A stretch of DNA of 64,000 nucleotides from Henckelia pumila (GCF_033568475.1 NC_133123.1:150861753-150925752); one strand, 5' to 3'; shown: positions 25,201 through 38,550, counted from the first letter of the stretch. Made by a program: numbers and translations. The notes: generated from the sequence alone by a model not told the origin.

Positions 25201-27455
25201 CAATTTTTGATTGTGCTGTTTGATTCAGGGCCATAGATTGATTTGGGAGTAGTGGTGGGCCTGGTGGCATTCCATACATCTGCGGTTGTTGCATATGACC
25301 AGAAACTGGAGGAGGTGGAGCCACCTATAAATCAACACAAAATGCAGCGCGTAACTTAAACTATCTTTTCCTGTAAAGCATTTTTGCAAAACTAAATGGT
25401 TTTAAAATGCCACCAGGCCCACCACTACTCCCAAATCAAACATATCCCATGAAAAGATATCTGACATTAAAAAAAATGGCCTAGAAAAAGATTAATCAAC
25501 TACCTGCACCCACTCTCATCTTTAAGAAGGGTAAGGGATTCTAGTGCAGTCATTAGGTCATTCAGTTCCCAAGCTAGCGAGAAAAGTAACAAAAGAAGTT
25601 TCAAGCCACCTACCATGTGTTACTTCCATATAATGCCTACCAGTATATGATCTGACCATTGTACAACTGCTGAAGCTCATTTCATTTCCCATTCAATAAA
25701 AAAATACAAGCAAAGCTGTTGAAATCGCTTAAGCATCCAGGCGGTTGGTTTGAATAGTGATGGATCGTACCCCGCAGTATTACGCACAAAGATACTGATC
25801 TATTTAGTATTCTAGTTACACATAGAATTGCGTCAATGTTTAATAGAAGTCACTAGGATTCTTCACTATGCCTAAGGCTAAAACTAATTGAATGCTTCAC
25901 CACACACTCAAACACATCATTAGGAGTCTTTGTTATCAACATAATAGTTGAGTGATGGGAGAATAAAGAAGTAATCTTTAAGAGGCTCGAGAATTGAATG
26001 CCGAATTGGAACTCCCTATCTTTGACATGTGCTACTCCGAAGGCATAATATAGAAATTTACCCAGAACATTCCTGAATAATTCTCTTCTTCATCATTTAT
26101 TCCGTTTTCTCCCTTAGGTCTAAAAAATTTTACTGTCTCCTCGGGTTACTTTTACTTCCAGTTTCAACTATATTTATGAGTCTAATCCATATTGACTGTC
26201 CCTCTTTTGTTATTCAGCATCCAACACCAAATATACAGCCAAACAAATTATCTGTTTACACAAGATAACCCATACATGTCTAAGCATGAGATTAGGCAAG
26301 GAAGTTGCAAACATAAAATACACAAATTGATCATCTCTTTTCTTTTCATCTCATATCAATACTGGAAACAGAATAGCAAGATATTAAATTTGCCAACATC
26401 TAAAGCCTCGATTTTCTATCATTGGAGTTCTTTAGGTTCTTGTACACATATCACCAGCCATAAAAATTCACTTTACTTCACTTCTAATGAGTCTTAAATC
26501 TGGCATTGGAGCAAAATAAGAAAACCCGACTAGTAAACAAGTTTGCAAGTAGCCGCATAACTAGCGTGGAATCAAAACTGACCTGTTGCGGTTGTGGTGG
26601 CCACGTCTGCATTCCATAAGGAGAACCTGAAGATTGAATCATCCCTTGAGGAGCTGCAAATGGCAGAGAACCTGGAGGAGGAATCATGCTTTGTGGTGGA
26701 GCTGAAAATGGCAAAGAACTTGGAGGAGGAATCATGCTTTGTGGTGGAGCTGGAAATGGTGGTGCTGGTTGCCCGATGGCAGATGATACACCAGACGTTG
26801 GTGCACCGAAGCTGGGACGCATTTGAAAAGTCTGCGAAGATGGCCCAGATGGCAGCATTGTCGGTGGCTGCTGTGATCCAACTAACGGCCTTGGCATACC
26901 GCCCATGGCAGGAGGGTGCTGAGGTCCACCTTGACTCAGACCTGGTGTAAATGCAGGTGGTCCATTACTGGCTGGGCCAGAAGTGACCATGTGGGGTGGA
27001 AGTGCCGGGCGTGAAGCAAGTGGAGGAGAAGGGAAAGGTCCTGGGCGAGGGCCAAGCCCAGAAGGTGCAGAAGTAGCTGGTCCACCAATAGAAGATGGTA
27101 ATGCCCCGGGTGGGGGAGGCCTTGATGCAAAGGCAGGCTGTGGTACACCTGGTGATCCAGTAGGCCTCGCAGACATAGGCGATTGAGAGAATGTAGTTTG
27201 AGCAGGACCAGTGGGAGGAGCCTGGCCACTTGAGAACACACCAGGCGGTGCAGGGCCTGGCCTGCCTCCACTAAATCTTGGGGGTTGTTGGCCAAATGGT
27301 GTAGCATTTGGAGGTCTATATGCACTACCAGCAAGATTACCCGATTGCTGTTGACTGTATTGATTTATTTGTAAATTCTCCATGTTATTAGCTAGTGCAT
27401 TAGGGTTATAATTTGGGGGGAAACTCCCCTGCCTAGGGCCCCCTGGAGTTGCCAT
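16215..27455 (-). CDS. SEC24: Sec24-type COPII coat protein (CEF-like)
   Basis: The cargo-binding subunit of the COPII inner coat; with Sec23 it packages cargo at ER exit sites. Twenty-four exons join in phase: 26583-27455, 25115-25324, 24840-24914, 24573-24671, 23875-23986, 23443-23570, 22931-23050, 22616-22696, 22292-22369, 21962-22054, 21517-21571, 21121-21197, 20031-20102, 19827-19910, 19520-19639, 19339-19407, 18578-18655, 18273-18411, 18007-18171, 17624-17769, 17367-17546, 16896-16984, 16742-16773, 16215-16321. Length is 1093 aa. A Pro/Gly/Gln-rich disordered N-terminus (about 360 aa, opening MATPGGPRQGSFPPN) precedes a zinc finger (CSRC...CNFC), a trunk domain (FFFLIDVSMNAIQTGA), beta-sandwich, helical and gelsolin-like parts, ending HIHRQIQIKMP. 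ANNMENLQIN near the start places it with Arabidopsis CEF/At4g32640 rather than SEC24A. Introns 10 and 11 begin with GC instead of GT. Confidence 0.95.
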
Positions 27456-27900
27456 CGAGAGATCAGGAATCTATAACAATCTTTAAAAAAAACTGGATCT
27501 TTAAACAAACCACCGGATGTAATTCCAATCCAATCCAATCCAATCTACAAACACCAAAACGAACAAATAAATGAATCATCAATAAAAAGAAACGAGAAGC
27601 AAAAATTTAACAATTTCACATAAATCAGAAAATGAATCATTAACGAAATGGAAAACCTGAAATGCTGATCCAAAGTCCGGTCCGTTGTGGGAAGAACAGA
27701 TTAATCTCCAGCCACACTTCGATCTGATAAAACAATAAAGAACAAAAGCAAATGATTGCATTAACGATCCCAAACAAAAGGACATCAACGAATTCGCCAA
27801 GATTCCGTGCTAAACAAGTGGAAAACACGATTTGTGTACCTAAATTCTGCGCTTCAAAATTGCCGGACCTTCGCAGTTTGGGCGGAAGGGGTTTAGAATT
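27456..27900 (-). other. 5' UTR intron and leader exon of the SEC24 gene
   Basis: A probable non-coding first exon ends at 27840 on the minus strand (CGCAGAATTTAG followed by GTACAC). An acceptor AG is available at about 27473, 18 bases before the ATG. This is inferred from splice consensus only. AT-rich promoter sequence follows to the right. Confidence 0.45.
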
Positions 27901-28501
27901 TAGTAATTAATATTATTAATAATAATAATATTTATGGATCGCAGGAGAGAGAAAGGGGCAAGACGTTGAAATTCTGCATGATCTCCAAACAAAATTAACG
28001 TAATTGCCTTCAAAATTCCACACTTTTTTTTTCCTAAACCCGATTAAGAAACTATAGCATTGGTTTTTTTTTAAATATCAAAAAGTAATTAAATTGTAAC
28101 AAACTACAAAAAAAAAAAAAAGATTTTAGAAAATTTAAGTTATGAGCTTTTTTAGATAAAAATTTAAGTTTCGAAAATAGAACAAACACAAAAAAATAAT
28201 AATAATAATAATTGACTTACCGTATCAATAAATTATATTTTAGAAAATAAATATTGGTGTAATTTTACTTCTAAAAAATCCTAAAATAATTTTTTTTTCC
28301 TTAAATTAATAGTTGTTATTTCATATACCTCGTTTTTTTATTCTCAAATACGAAATTATATTATTTTTACTAAAATACTAATCTATATCTGTTAGACGAG
28401 TCAATCCGATCTTATTTATTATGAAAACTAATATAAAAATAATATTTTTTAATAAATCAAAACGAACCATAGATTTATCTCACTAAATTGACCGATAAAA
28501 C

Positions 28502-29352
28502 TAGGGCTGGAATAGGGTCGGGACCCGTTCCGTAAACCCCCTACCCAACTCCCGTCCCGAAAAAAATCGGAAAACTTTTTTTTCTCCTGATCTAGTACCC
28601 GAAACATTTCGGGACCCGACTATTCGGGATCCCGAATGTTCGGGATTCCGTCTGGTAGGGAGAAAAAATCCCGAATTTTTTTTCATGTTCAAGATTTCGT
28701 TCAAAAAATAAAAAAAATGTGATAATTTTACTAAATAAACTATTTAAAAAATTATATTTATAAATAAAAATAAATATTCAACTTAAAACATATAATATTA
28801 AAATATTTCGAATAATATTTCAAAGTTTTGTTAAGAGAAAAAATGTATCGGATAATTATTAATAAATGTTCGTATACAATTATTAAATAAATTTTGTTAA
28901 ATAGATTTTCAAATTAATTTCTTGAGTCTTGTTCTACATATTTGTTCTAATTAGATATTTATAAATATGAATTAATTAAATTATTAATTTAATTTTTTAA
29001 AAAAATACCCAAAAATAAAATGGTATTTCGTGATTTTACTATTTGATCGTCTCAACAAGAAAAATTATGTGAATTAAATCCGCAATTAAGTGTTATATGA
29101 GTTGAAACCTAATAATATTTAGTTTATTATATTAATAAGGTTATTAATAAAATATATTATTATATTATTTCGGGACGGGTCGGAAATCCCGTCGGGATAA
29201 GGTTTTATTCCCGATCCCGCTCTCGATATTAATCGGTATGGGAAAAATCCCGAAAGTTCGGGTCAGAAAAATTTCGGGTTGGAATTTTTTCGGGACGGAA
29301 ATAACATGAAATTCGGGAAGGTTCGGAATTACGAGAATTTTTGTCAACCCTA
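28502..29352 (-). mobile_element. Non-autonomous hAT-type element, relative of 6899-7627
   Basis: On the minus strand the 851-bp element begins TAGGGTTGACAAAAATT; the plus-strand left end is TAGGGCTGGAATAGGGTCGG. The flanks GATAAAAC (28494-28501) and AATAAAAC (29353-29360) match at 7 of 8 positions, as expected for a hAT target-site duplication. The terminal regions are rich in CGGGA/TCCCG motifs, and GGGATCCCGAATGTTCGGGA is shared almost exactly with the element at 6899-7627. The middle is AT-rich and non-coding. Confidence 0.75.
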
Positions 29353-29652
29353 AATAAAACGGAATTTTTGTCAAACTACAAGTTTTACTATGCTAAAGCG
29401 TAAAACATTAGAAAAAAAAAATTTATATTTTAAACTTAAATTTTTTCCCTTAGAACAAACATGACATGTATTATAATAGTATATACATCTAAATTTCCCA
29501 AACTACTTGACAACTACAAGTTTGTGCATTTTTATTTATTTTAATTTAATTTTAATTTTAATTTAATTAATTATATTATATTATATTATCATATAAATAA
29601 AAAGAAAAAGAGAAATGCCCAGTTGAGTCTGGGCGGATGCGAATCGGTGGAA

Positions 29653-32600
29653 ATGGCAGCTCCGCCAGCTGTGGCGCTTGGCCGCCCGAGACCGGGCGGC
29701 GTCTCTCGCCGTGAGGTGAAGCTCTTCCGCCTCCTCGATTGGCAAACAGCAATGATCCGTAGGCAAGTTGTTTCGAAATGTTCTACTAAATTTGATTATA
29801 TTATTTAGTGGTTTGATTTCTTTTTACTGTTGATGGAGTTTGATTTCTTTTTACTGTTGATTGAGTTTGATTTTTTTACTCGTCGTAGGTAGCTTTCTTA
29901 CTGTTGGTGGATTTCTTGTGGACTCATATCTCGCTGATTAATTGCTCATAGTGTAATCAATTGTTGGTACTTTATGATTTGCATGGGTTTGCGTGGGATG
30001 AGGCCAAATATCGGACAATGTCACCTCTTATTGAGGATGATCTTAAGGTATACTTGCTCATCAGGAGAGTCAGTGTCCCCATTGGTTTTTGAGGTGTATT
30101 AACTGACAATAATGCATCTAAGAATTTTGTCTTTTGGATGTTAAATTTATAGTTATTCTATATGTAGTGAAATCTATGTGTTGATTAGACTGACATTGTC
30201 TTATAACTTAATTATTAGATGTGAAGGAATTTTCAAATAACATCTGTGATTGATCAGAAATAACATTTTTTTTATCTACACTGTATAATGTATATGCAGA
30301 TAATGGAATCTCTTAAATTGTAAGAAGAATGATACAAAAGTTGATACTTTTCTCTTCAGATGCAAAACGTAGCTGAGCGAAATCCATATCCAAATACCAC
30401 GTTTGAAATCTCTTTGGATTTATCGTTCAATGTATTTTCATCTCACATGTTCCTAAGTCATCGTTTGCTTTTGTGTTTTTGTACATACTTTTTCTAAAAA
30501 TGAATCAGAGAATGAAAAACTTTATTTTTTGAGGTCAAAACTTTTTGTACTCACCTTGACTACATGCAACCATTTTCATATAAGGCAAATAATCATCTCC
30601 AAACATACTCCTTTGTTAATTTTTTTTGTTCATGAAAATGATATTTCATAAATTATTTTAATCCCCACCTAAGAAATTGAACTTTTTAAAATAAAAAAAC
30701 TAAAATCATGTTCGATGTGACTATCTTGAATTCTTATTTTGACCATCTGCCATCTTCATGATATTCACCTACACTCAATTTTATTTTGTGAACAAGACAA
30801 AAGTATGGATATGATAAAATAGTTTCATTCTGTTTTCTGGGTAAGTATGAATGCGATCAGATTAGGAATCTTGTTAATCGATTTGATATCTTATTATTGT
30901 CACGGCCCAGCTTCATGGTCTCACTCATAATAGATTCCCTGACCATGAATTTGTATTCATCTTTGTTTAATGAAAAAAATATCTTAAGTTATTAGACAAA
31001 TTGATCATACAATGTCATAGACTTATTCAAACATCACCAATATAATGGTGGATGAGCTATTATAATCACCTTAGTTCCATAATGTGACCTCTTCATGACA
31101 GAACACACCAATCCTCAAGTCTCGGAAATGAAGAGGTGGTGTTTATGGGTTTAAGAGGTGGCTCGTGTTCACATAGAGCTTTGTTTTGTAGGTAGGTTTG
31201 GTTTCTGGTGACCATTTATAATGCCATTTTGTCACACGCCAAGCCCACGGTCTCTCTCACCACAAGTTGATATTTTGAGAACTAAGAAGTGCAAAATAAA
31301 TTTCTATGTTCCATGTGTCATTTTATTCTCTTCTTCTGCCAGTGTTTAGATATCTTTTCTGTTATGCTTTGATATAGATTTGTGATTTTGAATATGATTC
31401 GGAAGTACAGGAGTCTTGAAAGCAGGAGCTTTAAAAGTTGATGCAAGATCAGGATATAATATGAAGCTCTCTGTTGCAATGGTGCTACACCAGTTGTGCC
31501 AGGTATCTTTTTATGATTTCGAGCGTGTAATGCCATCCTTAGGCTTATCTGGGAGTCATTGTTTTGCACATAGTTTAACTGAAGAAATTGGAACTTTCCT
31601 TGTCTTCCACTAATGCCAACTTCATTACAGTCATCAAAACGTTTCTGTTTTTATCGTGTTATTATATATTATATTATATTACTCAAGGTGGACATGGTCA
31701 GGCTGACCTAAATACGGGTCTGAACCTAAATGCTTTTCTAAATTATGCATAAAAGTTTGGATGTTGTAACTTGAATGGTTGTTTTCACTTGTGCTTAAAA
31801 TGCTTTTATGCTTTTGGTCTACTTCTTTTCTCTTCCTTGTTCACATGGCTGTTTTGTTGGTAAAAATTCCAATGGATGCATTCCCTTAGCCTTAATCAGA
31901 ACTCTAGTCCAAAGGAGTAAAACCACTATGGCAATATTATTGTCAACACAATGAAGTTCATCCACAGCACTTCTTATTGAAACATCTACAACAATTATTG
32001 AGTCTTCAACACAAGCACACATGTTTTCAGAATAATTATATGAATCAAAATGTTATTTGAAGTTGTGCAGTTTGCATGAAAAGCTGAAATGAGTGTCGTA
32101 TACCACCTTACTAAATCTTACCTTATGATGTTGCCTCCCCTCTGAGGGAGCTAGGCACAACTGCTGACCTGAAATTCCAAAGTAATTTGCTCATGGCTGG
32201 CTACTCGTTGGTTTCAATAACCTGCAAAATCGATTAAGGTTAGAATAAAGTGTCCATCTCGTCATTAGAAAAGTCTACGTAGAGATTGAATGATAATTAT
32301 AATAGTGAAGTCATTAAATAATTTCATAAGGTGCTCAACTGTTTTCAATTTCGGACTGGACCAGTGGATGTTATTATCAAGACAATTGGATAAGTCGTAG
32401 ATTAGTAAAAGGCTATGCCGCTATGGGACACCGATCCTTAATACCTTTAAATATTCGGTTCTATTCAGAATTTGGTTTGCCTTCATTTGTCTCATAGGTT
32501 TTTAGCTCTTGCATGCACTTCGTGCAGTGCTTGTCACTAGTGAGAGCATTCATGGTCTGCCTCCGTCTTTTTTGGTAATTGAACTGCATATTTCTATAAC

Positions 32601-33163
32601 TTTATACCAATCTCATTTTCCCTTTTCCTATGTAGAGATGCTAATTTTAAGTTAAAATTTGTTGTTCTCAAAGACCACATCAATTATCTATTTCATTCTG
32701 TTTGTTGTCACCCTCTTTGAAAAGTAGGAAGAAAAGTTCGTTTCAAATAGATAGACGTCCGGTTACTAGTGATCTCTTCATTCATTTTTATTTGTAGCCT
32801 ATTTTGGAGTAAATTTCTAGCAGCTTGTAATCTCATGGGACCAAGGCATGAGCATAACTACCTTTTATTTAACACCGAAAAATGAATTCATTGCACATCA
32901 CCTCATTAATTTGCTAGAGAACTCCCAAGGAATCGAAACAGATGCAAGCTAAACACGTTCCTCTTGAAGGCAAAATCTTTTATGGTCCCCGTATCTTACC
33001 CTTGGTCTCTTTCTAGTTTCTAACATTTATGTTACATGTGTAGCTGCAGTACATACTGGAAAAGTGACGACGACGAAGGAGGGATGGGCAGTTTTGCAGG
33101 TGAAGCAGATGCACAGCCTTGCGTCTCCTTCATCATTAATCTTAATCAAGCTGAGGTATTGTG
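29653..33163 (+). CDS. Candidate multi-exon gene, unidentified; exons incomplete
   Basis: Four exon-like segments stand out from AT-rich surroundings. Exon A, 29653-29766, starts at ATG (MAAPPAVALGRPRPGG) and contains SRREVKLFRLLDWQTAMIRR. Exon B, 29952-30047, encodes GFAWDEAKYRTMSPLIEDD. Exon C, 31411-31502, encodes VLKAGALKVDARSGYNMKLS and AMVLHQLCQ. Exon D, from 33050, encodes YWKSDDDEGGMGSF and PCVSFIINLNQAE, with a stop at 33161-33163 if read through. Each has GT/AG-type borders. A to B is in phase, but B to C and C to D are not, so at least two short exons were missed or the gene is broken. The family was not recognised and no function is proposed. Exon A is GC-rich, like a 5' exon next to a promoter. 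Confidence 0.4.
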
Positions 33164-35189
33164 AATGGTGCTGTGCTTTTGCAGATCCCATTTGTCACTT
33201 TCACTGCATTCAATTTGGCTTGTTATTATCCTTTACCTATTGGAAACAGATTGTGTCTGTAAAATTGACATTCCCATCAAAAATTTTTGATGTCCTCCAA
33301 AATCTTATATGAAAGTTCTTATTGTCAAAAAGCCCACATTTGACGTGCTTTATGTAAGTTATGTGTACTAACATGTAGATATATCAAGCATGTCTGAATT
33401 GTTCTAATCTCCAAGCTTCGCGCATATCTTTCGATCCCTTCTCATGAATACCATTTGCCCTTGGATTCACACTTTTTTACGATTCACTTTTACCGGTATA
33501 TAAGTACACACACATATATATACACATGTATACGTATGTACACAAGTGTGCGTGCACTGATGAATCTAGCTATTATATTCTGCAGTTCAGTTGAGCTTGA
33601 CTCAAATTTTCTTGGAGCATGTAAAACCAAACAACACACTGTTTACCTGAGCCTCCAAGAGACAGGATATGGGATGGAGTAAAGTAAAATGGATAATAGT
33701 CCATTTTCAGCAAGTGGTGCAAATTGCACAAAGAAGACAGAAAGTTTAAATGTAACAACAGAGAAATCATTGTGCAAGTATTTTGACTGGAACACAAAAA
33801 TTCAGTGTGTCTGTCAAAAAGAGCCTTTGCCTTTAATAAACATGGCATGCTCTGAAATATTTATTCATAGACATTCAATATTTTATGCTGTTTTCTCATT
33901 TTGATAGTGCCACAGAATGTCACCTAGCTTGCTAGCTAGCTGCTGCAATTGCTATTATTTTATCAAACTCCTCTTCTGGTCCATACATATATATTATGTT
34001 GCCTATGTTTTTTTTTACTAATTTACAAAGCAGTTCCTGCTTGTGGCAGTGAAGCTAGATGAAATATGTGGTGGGATTTTTTTTTATGGATTTGATTTAA
34101 TCAAACACTGCAACTAATGATAGCCTTACATTTCAAGCTAATCTACACAAAACACCCACAATAAATGAGAGTCAAAATCAAGGACCTTTTAAATCTTTGA
34201 ATCATGGATAATCTTTTCCAGTTAGGCAAATGCTAGTTCTCATCATTTGATGGAATCAAACAGCCAATGAATATATGTTACGCCTTGATCGAACTTATAA
34301 GGTCTACTTTTTTATTTTTTTTAAAAAAAAGGAACTTATATTCCATCAAAATAAGTACTTCTAGGAAAAAAAAAAAAAGGGCCACCTGGACTAATTTTTT
34401 GAATGTCAAATCATGAGCGTAAATTTTATTATATCTCAAAAATTAAATGTTTACGTTATTTTCGGAATATTATATCATAAAAAAGTATTCTTAATAAAAA
34501 AAATAAAAATTTATGCTCGTAAAAACAGTTATATCATATATAAGACATTAATATTGTTTATTTTGAAATTATTAGGCCTCCAATAATAAACACCAAATCA
34601 GTCATTATTTGTCCAAATAAACTAAAAGATAGACAATAATAATTATAAAAAAAAATAAAAAAAATCAAGTGGGATAAAAAATTAGGGCAACCCATACCTT
34701 AGAAGCAACACATGAGGACACCACCATATTAAATGTATGTCACATTCTTCTCCCTCCCCTCCCATATGTTGGACCCAAATTCAGGAGACAAGATTATTCA
34801 ATACCTCAAAAGCAATCACCACCACTCCACCTCCATCACATTAGAGCCCCGGTGGGGCCGAGACCCCATCGGTTGCGACCCTAGGCTGCACCCTTCCAAC
34901 ATTGGGCTACCCTAGTCCGGACCCACCCAAACCGACCCTTGCATGGGTTGATATTTGATTTGATATTCTCCCACCATTAATCTTATCCCTCTCTCAAAAA
35001 TATGTTCACATGACATCCATCCGCGACGGACCTCGAAAATAAGGGTGGCGTGCAAGCATATATATTTTGCTTCACAACAAATAAATTTCAGTAGGTTATT
35101 CTCTCAATCAGAAAACTTCTATAATGTCACTAATTGAGTGGCATTCAAAAATAATCATGGGCTTTTACAACAAATATCATTTGGTGCAT
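33164..35189. other. Intergenic region, no gene recognised
   Basis: Mostly AT-rich sequence. A short CA/TA-rich stretch lies at 33507-33548. A distinctly GC-rich island occurs at about 34815-34950 (see findings). Nothing else could be assigned. Confidence 0.5.
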
Positions 35190-35300
35190 TCTTTTGTGAG
35201 ATGGTTTATGGCATATTTATTCGTGAGATGGGTTGGTTCTGAGCATATTTACAATAAAAAATATTTTTTTTGCATAAAGATAAGATATTTGATGCATACT
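35190..35300. repeat. Dispersed repeat of the GAGAC/GTCTC family, partial
   Basis: It shares the order TTTTGTGAGA, a GGGTTG core, ATTTACAATAAAAA and TTTTTGCAT with the longer copy at 35700-35872. Confidence 0.5.
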
Positions 35301-35302
35301 TT

Positions 35303-35684
35303 GGCACCGTTCTCTTCACGGTATTACTAATATATGTATAACTCATCTCATCTCACGTTCTTCTCTTCATATTATTTATCTATATATTAACTATTTATTT
35401 TACATCAATTAAATCATTAATTATTTATCTCACATCAATCAAATCATTGAATTCAAATTACTATATTACCCCTTATAAATAATATAATTTTTATTTTATT
35501 TATTGTTAAAAGAACAAAATAGTCATTTAAGATTTTTATATAAAATTTAATCAATCAAATTAAATAAACCATAATCTATCAATCAAATCCAATACAATTT
35601 TAACTATCATTTCTTATTTATTTTTTATTACATTATACTACTTATCTATATATTACTTATATCATACCTCAAACAAAACGGTGC
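35303..35684. mobile_element. MITE, PIF/Harbinger (Tourist)-like, copy 1
   Basis: The left end GGCACCGTT...GGTATTACTAATAT and right end ATATTACTTATATCATACC...AACGGTGC are inverted relatives over about 35 bp. Internal segments (ATCAATCAAATC, AAACCATAATCTATC) are shared with the shorter element at 38115-38362. No clear target-site duplication remains. No coding capacity. Confidence 0.6.
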
Positions 35685-35699
35685 ATTTGAGTATAATGA

Positions 35700-35872
35700 G
35701 TAGGTCTTTTGTGAGACTGTTTATCACATAGTTATCCGTGTGACGGGTTAACTTTGGCTATATTTACAATAAAAAGTAATATTTTTGCATTAAAAAATAT
35801 TTTTTTATGAGTGAATTAAATAAGAGATTCGTCTCACAAATTTGAACTATGAGATCGTCTCATGTTAATTTT
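35700..35872. repeat. Dispersed repeat of the GAGAC/GTCTC family
   Basis: Imperfect palindrome with TTTTGTGAGACTG at the left, TTACAATAAAAAGTAATATT inside and GAGATTCGTCTCACAAATTT then GATCGTCTCATG at the right. Related degraded copies lie near 37880-38022, 46262-46400 and 57488-57605. Confidence 0.6.
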
Positions 35873-36651
35873 TATCATAAGGCACAGCTTATCTAACAAA
35901 ATAAACTTTTTTTAAAAAAATACAACTATTGATAATACGAGGAAACGACGCATAGAAATAACCGGACACAAGCTTATCGACTAATAATTTGTCAAGTTCG
36001 TTAGAGTTATATGCGTGATGTATATTTTGAAAATTGATTGAATTCGACATGTTACTTTCCCTGGTGTTCTTCCAAAAGAAAAGAGGACAAATGAAAAGAA
36101 AGAAAAACAAAAACAAAAAACAATGGCACATGATCCATATGGGGTAGAATTAGTGAAGCCGTGGGAATTTAGCTTATTGGAAAGTGGTGAAATTTTGTAC
36201 ATTTTTTAGGGAAGGAGGTTAATAATATTTTTTTAAAAAATAAAAATTATTTATATATTCTATTTAATTCTTAAAAATTGAAAATATATAAGTATTTATA
36301 TTAACAATCTCGTAGAAATTGTAGACGTACACATTTAATTTGTGAAAATAACTTGGCATGGCCAAGATGGACTCACCCACGTTGACTAATGAAAGAAAAA
36401 AGTGGCTGATGAGAACCATACATGGATATACTATTTTACATTGTTGTGTGACATGTCCCATCATATTATAATAATAACGACGTATCAAAAATTTATATCA
36501 AATGTTTACTAAAAAAAAGGGTAAATTATATCAAATACCTCCATAAAGTAAATAATATAAATATGATTCTTATTAGACATATGCTAATGTGGAAATATAA
36601 TAATTTCATTTAGAAGTGAGTATTAAATAGTATTCCATCTGTCAAAAGCAA

Positions 36652-36683
<32 letters not shown>
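36652..36683. repeat. (AT)n microsatellite
   Basis: A run of TA units in an AT-rich gene-free stretch (35885-37560) that holds nothing else I could name. Confidence 0.85.
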
Positions 36684-36686
<3 letters not shown>

Positions 36687-37566
36687 CATTCCATAACTTA
36701 TTTAATTTTTTTATTTTGGTCCATTAAGTCAAATTTTGACGTTTTGATATATATTAATTTTTAACTTTAGGATACTTTATTCAACTGCTAATGTAATGTC
36801 ATACGAGATTAAAATTTTCAAATGTATCATTTATGTAATTAATGTCACATAAATATTTTACAATATCATACCAACATTTCACGATATTTCATCGATATTT
36901 ATTATTTAGGTGGTATAAGACTGAAAACAAAACAAAAAAAAAAAATCAAAATCAGTATCAAACTTTGAAAACCTAAGTAGATCGACCTAAATAGAAAAAT
37001 TTTAATGAATCAAAATAGTTATTTTCTTATTCAAATTTGGATGCAACATTTTCTTTTATGAATCAATCAAATTTAGTCATTCAAAGTGTAGCAAATCCAC
37101 TCCATAAATTATTCCTAGCTACTTCTATGATATAAAATTTTGTTTCATTTATTTTTCTTAAAAATATTATTTGTTTCAGATAAAATGGGGCACTAAATAT
37201 TTTAAAAAATGGGACCCATGGTGAGCTAATGGAAGCCATTTGTCAATTGACACACACCTTCAAACTTTAACTAAAAAACAATTTAAGAAAATTAAAATGT
37301 CTGCTGTTGATAATTACATTTTTGGAACAAATTAAATGGGTAGTATATATGTGTGTGTGTGTGTTGGAATTTGGATTGCCCCAAACGTGAAATAGATGTG
37401 GCTATAATTCAATATTGCTTTCTGTGTTTCTTCCCCATATGGATAGTCTATTGGATTCTTGTAGCTTAAGAAGCCAAACATGGGGTCAAGAATTTTAAGA
37501 TAATCTTGCTACAAGCATCATTATCTACAAAGATTAATTTTATGGGATTTACCATTTTAATCGAAA

Positions 37567-37831
37567 CTAGTAAAAAAGTGCACACGCTATGCGTGTGTAA
37601 AATAAAATTTATTTTTAAATAAAAATGGAATAAGTGGGGGATTTAGTGGGATAGTGGGGAGGTTATGAATTGGGGATCATGACTCACGTAATTAAAAAGT
37701 TGTGAGAGTAAAGATTGACGTGTAAGAATTATTAAAGTAAAAATATGAAAATAGGATAAAATGGGTAAGAAAATTGGTGTCCTCAAATCAACGGTTATTC
37801 TAACCCACCCAACTATTATAAGATAGTAAGA
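37567..37831 (-). mobile_element. Small non-autonomous Helitron
   Basis: On the minus strand it begins TCTTACTATCTTATAATAG and ends with hairpin CACACGC-ATA-GCGTGTG, a short spacer and CTAG. The base before is A and the base after is T, the expected Helitron insertion between A and T without a target-site duplication. Length 265 bp, no coding capacity. Confidence 0.75.
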
Positions 37832-38114
37832 TGATAACTAACCAAAAGTTAGAATATATAAACATTTACACAAAAATTCTTATGAGAGGTCTTACGGGTT
37901 AATTTTTTTAGACAGATCTTTCATTCAACAAAGCCCATAAAAAATATTAATTTTTATATAAAAAATTTTATTTTTTATTTTGGATATGAATCGTGTTACG
38001 TCTCATAGAAGACCTACTCAAACATTTAAAGGAAATTTTGACATGAAATCGTGCTTGTATTTACGGGATTCAGCACATGATTGGTGAGTCACGACTTGGC
38101 GTATAACATGTACC

Positions 38115-38362
38115 TTAGGCATTGTTTGGTTTGATGTATTATTAATCTATGTATAACGTATGTCATCCAATTTCGCGTTATTATCGTCATATTATTTATT
38201 CATCTATTAATTATTAATTTTATATCAATCAAATCAAATAAACTATAATCTATCCATCAAATCAAATAATATAGTAAATATTATTTTTTATTTATTTTTA
38301 ATTATATTATATTATTTATCTATGTATTACTTATCCTATTACTCTAACCAAACGGTGTCTAA
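38115..38362. mobile_element. MITE, PIF/Harbinger (Tourist)-like, copy 2
   Basis: The ends are TTAGGCATTGTTTGG and CCAAACGGTGTCTAA, which are inverted repeats of each other with three mismatches. The inside is AT-rich and shares ATCAATCAAATC and AAACTATAATCTATC with the element at 35303-35684. TTA/TAA at the borders fits a 3-bp TWA target but is not a perfect direct repeat. Confidence 0.65.
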
Positions 38363-38549
38363 GAGATGTTCGAATGAGTTTGTACACTTTTTCATCGACT
38401 GAATTTGAAAACTCTATAAAGAGTTAATGAGATAACATATAGTTTGCACGGATATAAGTAATTACAATCGAAAAAAGTATCTAGCTAGATAGAGGTCGGA
38501 TTCAATATTATTTTGTGACGATATGTTATCATCGTTTATCGACATCTAC

Positions 38550-38550
<1 letters not shown>

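Noticed and set aside
26594-27334. Long frames on both strands over SEC24 exon 1
   Set aside because: They are shadows of the Pro/Gly/Gln-rich coding exon; GC-rich repetitive codons leave other frames open.
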